From contig AXYY01000146.1 in assembly GCA_000485475.1 (NCBI GenBank), positions 1-6,860 on the forward strand: DNA of 6,860 nucleotides, in the 5' to 3' direction. Below are positions 6,076 to 6,860 of the stretch, one piece after another. The stretch's first letter is position 1, and the number at the start of each line of letters is the position of its first letter. The translations under genes were made by a program, and so were the position numbers. The notes beneath the pieces were generated by a model. That model searched no databases, had not been told where the DNA came from, and worked only from the letters and a program-made list of their open reading frames with translations. The stretch comes from Candidatus Ancillula trichonymphae ImTpAt (GTDB taxonomy: Bacteria; Actinomycetota; Actinomycetes; Actinomycetales; Bifidobacteriaceae).

Positions 6076-6860
6076 ATTACTAAGGGCGCAGTTGATGAGG
6101 TGCTAGCCATTTGCTCGCACATTGAGCTGAGTAACCAAGTCTTCAAAATGGACGACAGCTTGCGCAACCGAGCACTAGGCACATCCAAGAGTTTGAGTGA
6201 GCAGGGTTATAGAATTATTGCAGTTACACAGAAGAACGACGTCCCGAACGAAAAGATTTTTGGTGTGGATGACGAAAACAACATGGTGCTGATTGGATTT
6301 GCGCAGTTTCTAGATCCTCCGAAAGTTAGTGCGAAACAAGCGATTGAGTCGCTGAAAGATGCGGGTGTTCGAACAGTTGTGCTTACTGGCGATGCCGCAG
6401 ATGTGACGAAAATAGTCTGCTCAAAAGTGGGTGTTCCATCTACCACTGTGATGATTTTAGGTGCGGATGTTGAAAAAATGGATGATGAAGAGTTGCAGCG
6501 CGTTCTTAATACAACGGACATCTTCGCAAAACTTTCACCTGAACAAAAGGACCGAATTGTGCGTGCATTTCAGCGCGACTCCAATGTTGTTGGTTATTAT
6601 TATATGGGTGATGGAATTAACGATACACTTGCAATGCGTTCTGCAGATGTTGGAATTTCGGTGAATACAGTTGTAGATATTGCTAAGGAGACTGCCAATA
6701 TTATTCTACTAGACAAGGACTTTTTGAGCACGCCTAGGAAGTGGGAAGTTACAACTATCAGGAGATTTATGTTCATGATGGATCCACTTTCTTCACTTTT
6801 CGACGTCTTGTGTTTCGCGTCACTCTGGTGGATTTACCACGCTAATTCGCTTGAAACTGC
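6076..6860 (+). pseudogene. mgtA: 3' fragment of the broken mgtA-like gene, frame restored
   Basis: From ITKGAVDEVL at 6076 the reading frame is again that of GTG 4810 and is open to the end of the window (about 261 codons). Seen: nucleotide-binding KGA (6082-6090), FLDPPK (6307-6324), LTGD (6382-6393), GDGIND (6607-6624) followed by TLAM where the family has APAL/APAM, ADVGIS (about 6643-6660), AKETANIILLDKD, then an abrupt jump to FLSTPRKW and SSLFDVLCFASLWWIYHAN. The segment 6015-6074 between the two shifts encodes the expected DFVRRRMSVVLEDAQGKRQL in the third frame. There is no start codon with a Shine-Dalgarno that would make this a separate gene. Confidence 0.85.
6700..6726 (+). other. 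Junction of an in-frame internal deletion in the mgtA-like pseudogene
   Basis: IILLDKD at 6700-6720 belongs to the end of the P-domain, where the family continues with the L-M-V-L-E-E-G-V stretch, GRxTF and helices M5-M6. Here it is followed directly by FLSTPRKW, which aligns just after the conserved DNVD at the end of M6. By comparison with the Salmonella protein from memory, 70-75 residues (about 210-225 bp) are missing. The shared Asp-Lys-Asp type residues on both sides of the join suggest deletion between short direct repeats; that mechanism is inferred. Confidence 0.75.

Larger units (their letters stand above)
4810..6860 (+). pseudogene. mgtA: Broken magnesium-translocating P-type ATPase gene (MgtA/MgtB family), runs off the right edge
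   Basis: The translated sequence follows MgtA/MgtB almost end to end: A-domain with TGES, PEML in M4, P-domain, KGA, FLDPPK, TGD, GDGIND, then SSLFDVLCFASLWW near the C-terminus. Intact members are P3B ATPases of about 880-900 residues that import Mg2+ across the inner or plasma membrane. This copy cannot work: Asp to Asn at the phosphorylation site (5797-5799), Gly to Arg in the same motif (5806-5808), a one-base loss near 6013 leading to TGA at 6034, a one-base gain near 6075, a two-codon TAT expansion (6595-6603), and an in-frame loss of about 70 residues at ~6710-6723 covering M5-M6. After the second shift the frame is the original one and stays open to the window edge. The start is GTG 4810 in TAGTG, with GAGGA at 4798-4802 as Shine-Dalgarno. 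The symbol marks the family; mgtB is equally possible. Confidence 0.93.

Noticed and set aside
6033..6083. Independent small gene starting at ATG 6033
   Set aside because: It is the out-of-frame middle of the ATPase (MSVVLEDAQGKRQL) and stops at 6081-6083; no Shine-Dalgarno of its own.
381..6521. Open frames of 60-113 codons on the minus strand and in alternate plus frames
   Set aside because: All lie within real genes in other frames, lack good ribosome binding sites and show no recognisable domain; they are shadows.
1..6860. CRISPR arrays, insertion sequences, tRNA or rRNA genes, defence genes
   Set aside because: Reading both strands I saw no spaced repeats, no transposase motifs, no terminal inverted repeats, no tRNA-like cloverleaf and no defence-type domains; the only long non-coding gap is 104 nt.

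Overview
The window looks like chromosomal DNA from an actinobacterium (Actinomycetota) of unusually moderate GC, roughly mid-40s percent by eye. The reasons are the strongly actinobacterial form of EttA at the left, a tandem-FKBP lipoprotein, and two downstream envelope genes of a type found side by side in Micrococcales/Actinomycetales/Bifidobacteriales relatives. I cannot name the species. The moderate GC together with a decayed gene would fit a host-associated or streamlined lineage. All genes are on the + strand and tightly packed.

Layout. (1) 1-1448: the 3' five-sixths of ettA, the ABC-F translational throttle factor; the window cuts off its N-terminus. (2) 1449-1552: the only real intergenic gap. 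It holds an extended -10 promoter (TGGTATAAT), a small hairpin in the leader and a near-consensus Shine-Dalgarno. (3) 1553-4810: a compact three-gene run encoding an FKBP-like lipoprotein, a membrane protein with two hydrophobic segments and a long cytoplasmic tail, and a second lipoprotein. The gaps are 13 nt and then a 4-nt overlap, so the three are probably one transcript and partly translationally coupled. Their products would all sit at the outer face of the membrane or cross it. (4) 4810 to the right edge: a magnesium-translocating P-type ATPase (MgtA/MgtB family) joined to the run by a 1-nt overlap (TAGTG), but clearly a pseudogene.

The most notable content is this dead mgtA-like gene. 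The phosphorylated Asp of DKTGTLT reads as Asn and the motif Gly as Arg. A one-base loss near 6013 and a one-base gain near 6075 put stops in the middle and then restore the frame. A two-codon TAT expansion sits just before GDGIND. An in-frame deletion of roughly 70 residues fuses the end of the P-domain directly to sequence normally found beyond membrane helix 6, removing M5 and M6. Several independent lesions make simple sequencing error an unlikely full explanation.

I did not find a convincing novel defence, mobile or RNA-based system. The closest thing to an undescribed system is the FKBP lipoprotein / membrane protein / lipoprotein trio, which from memory resembles a recurring actinobacterial gene set without an assigned function.
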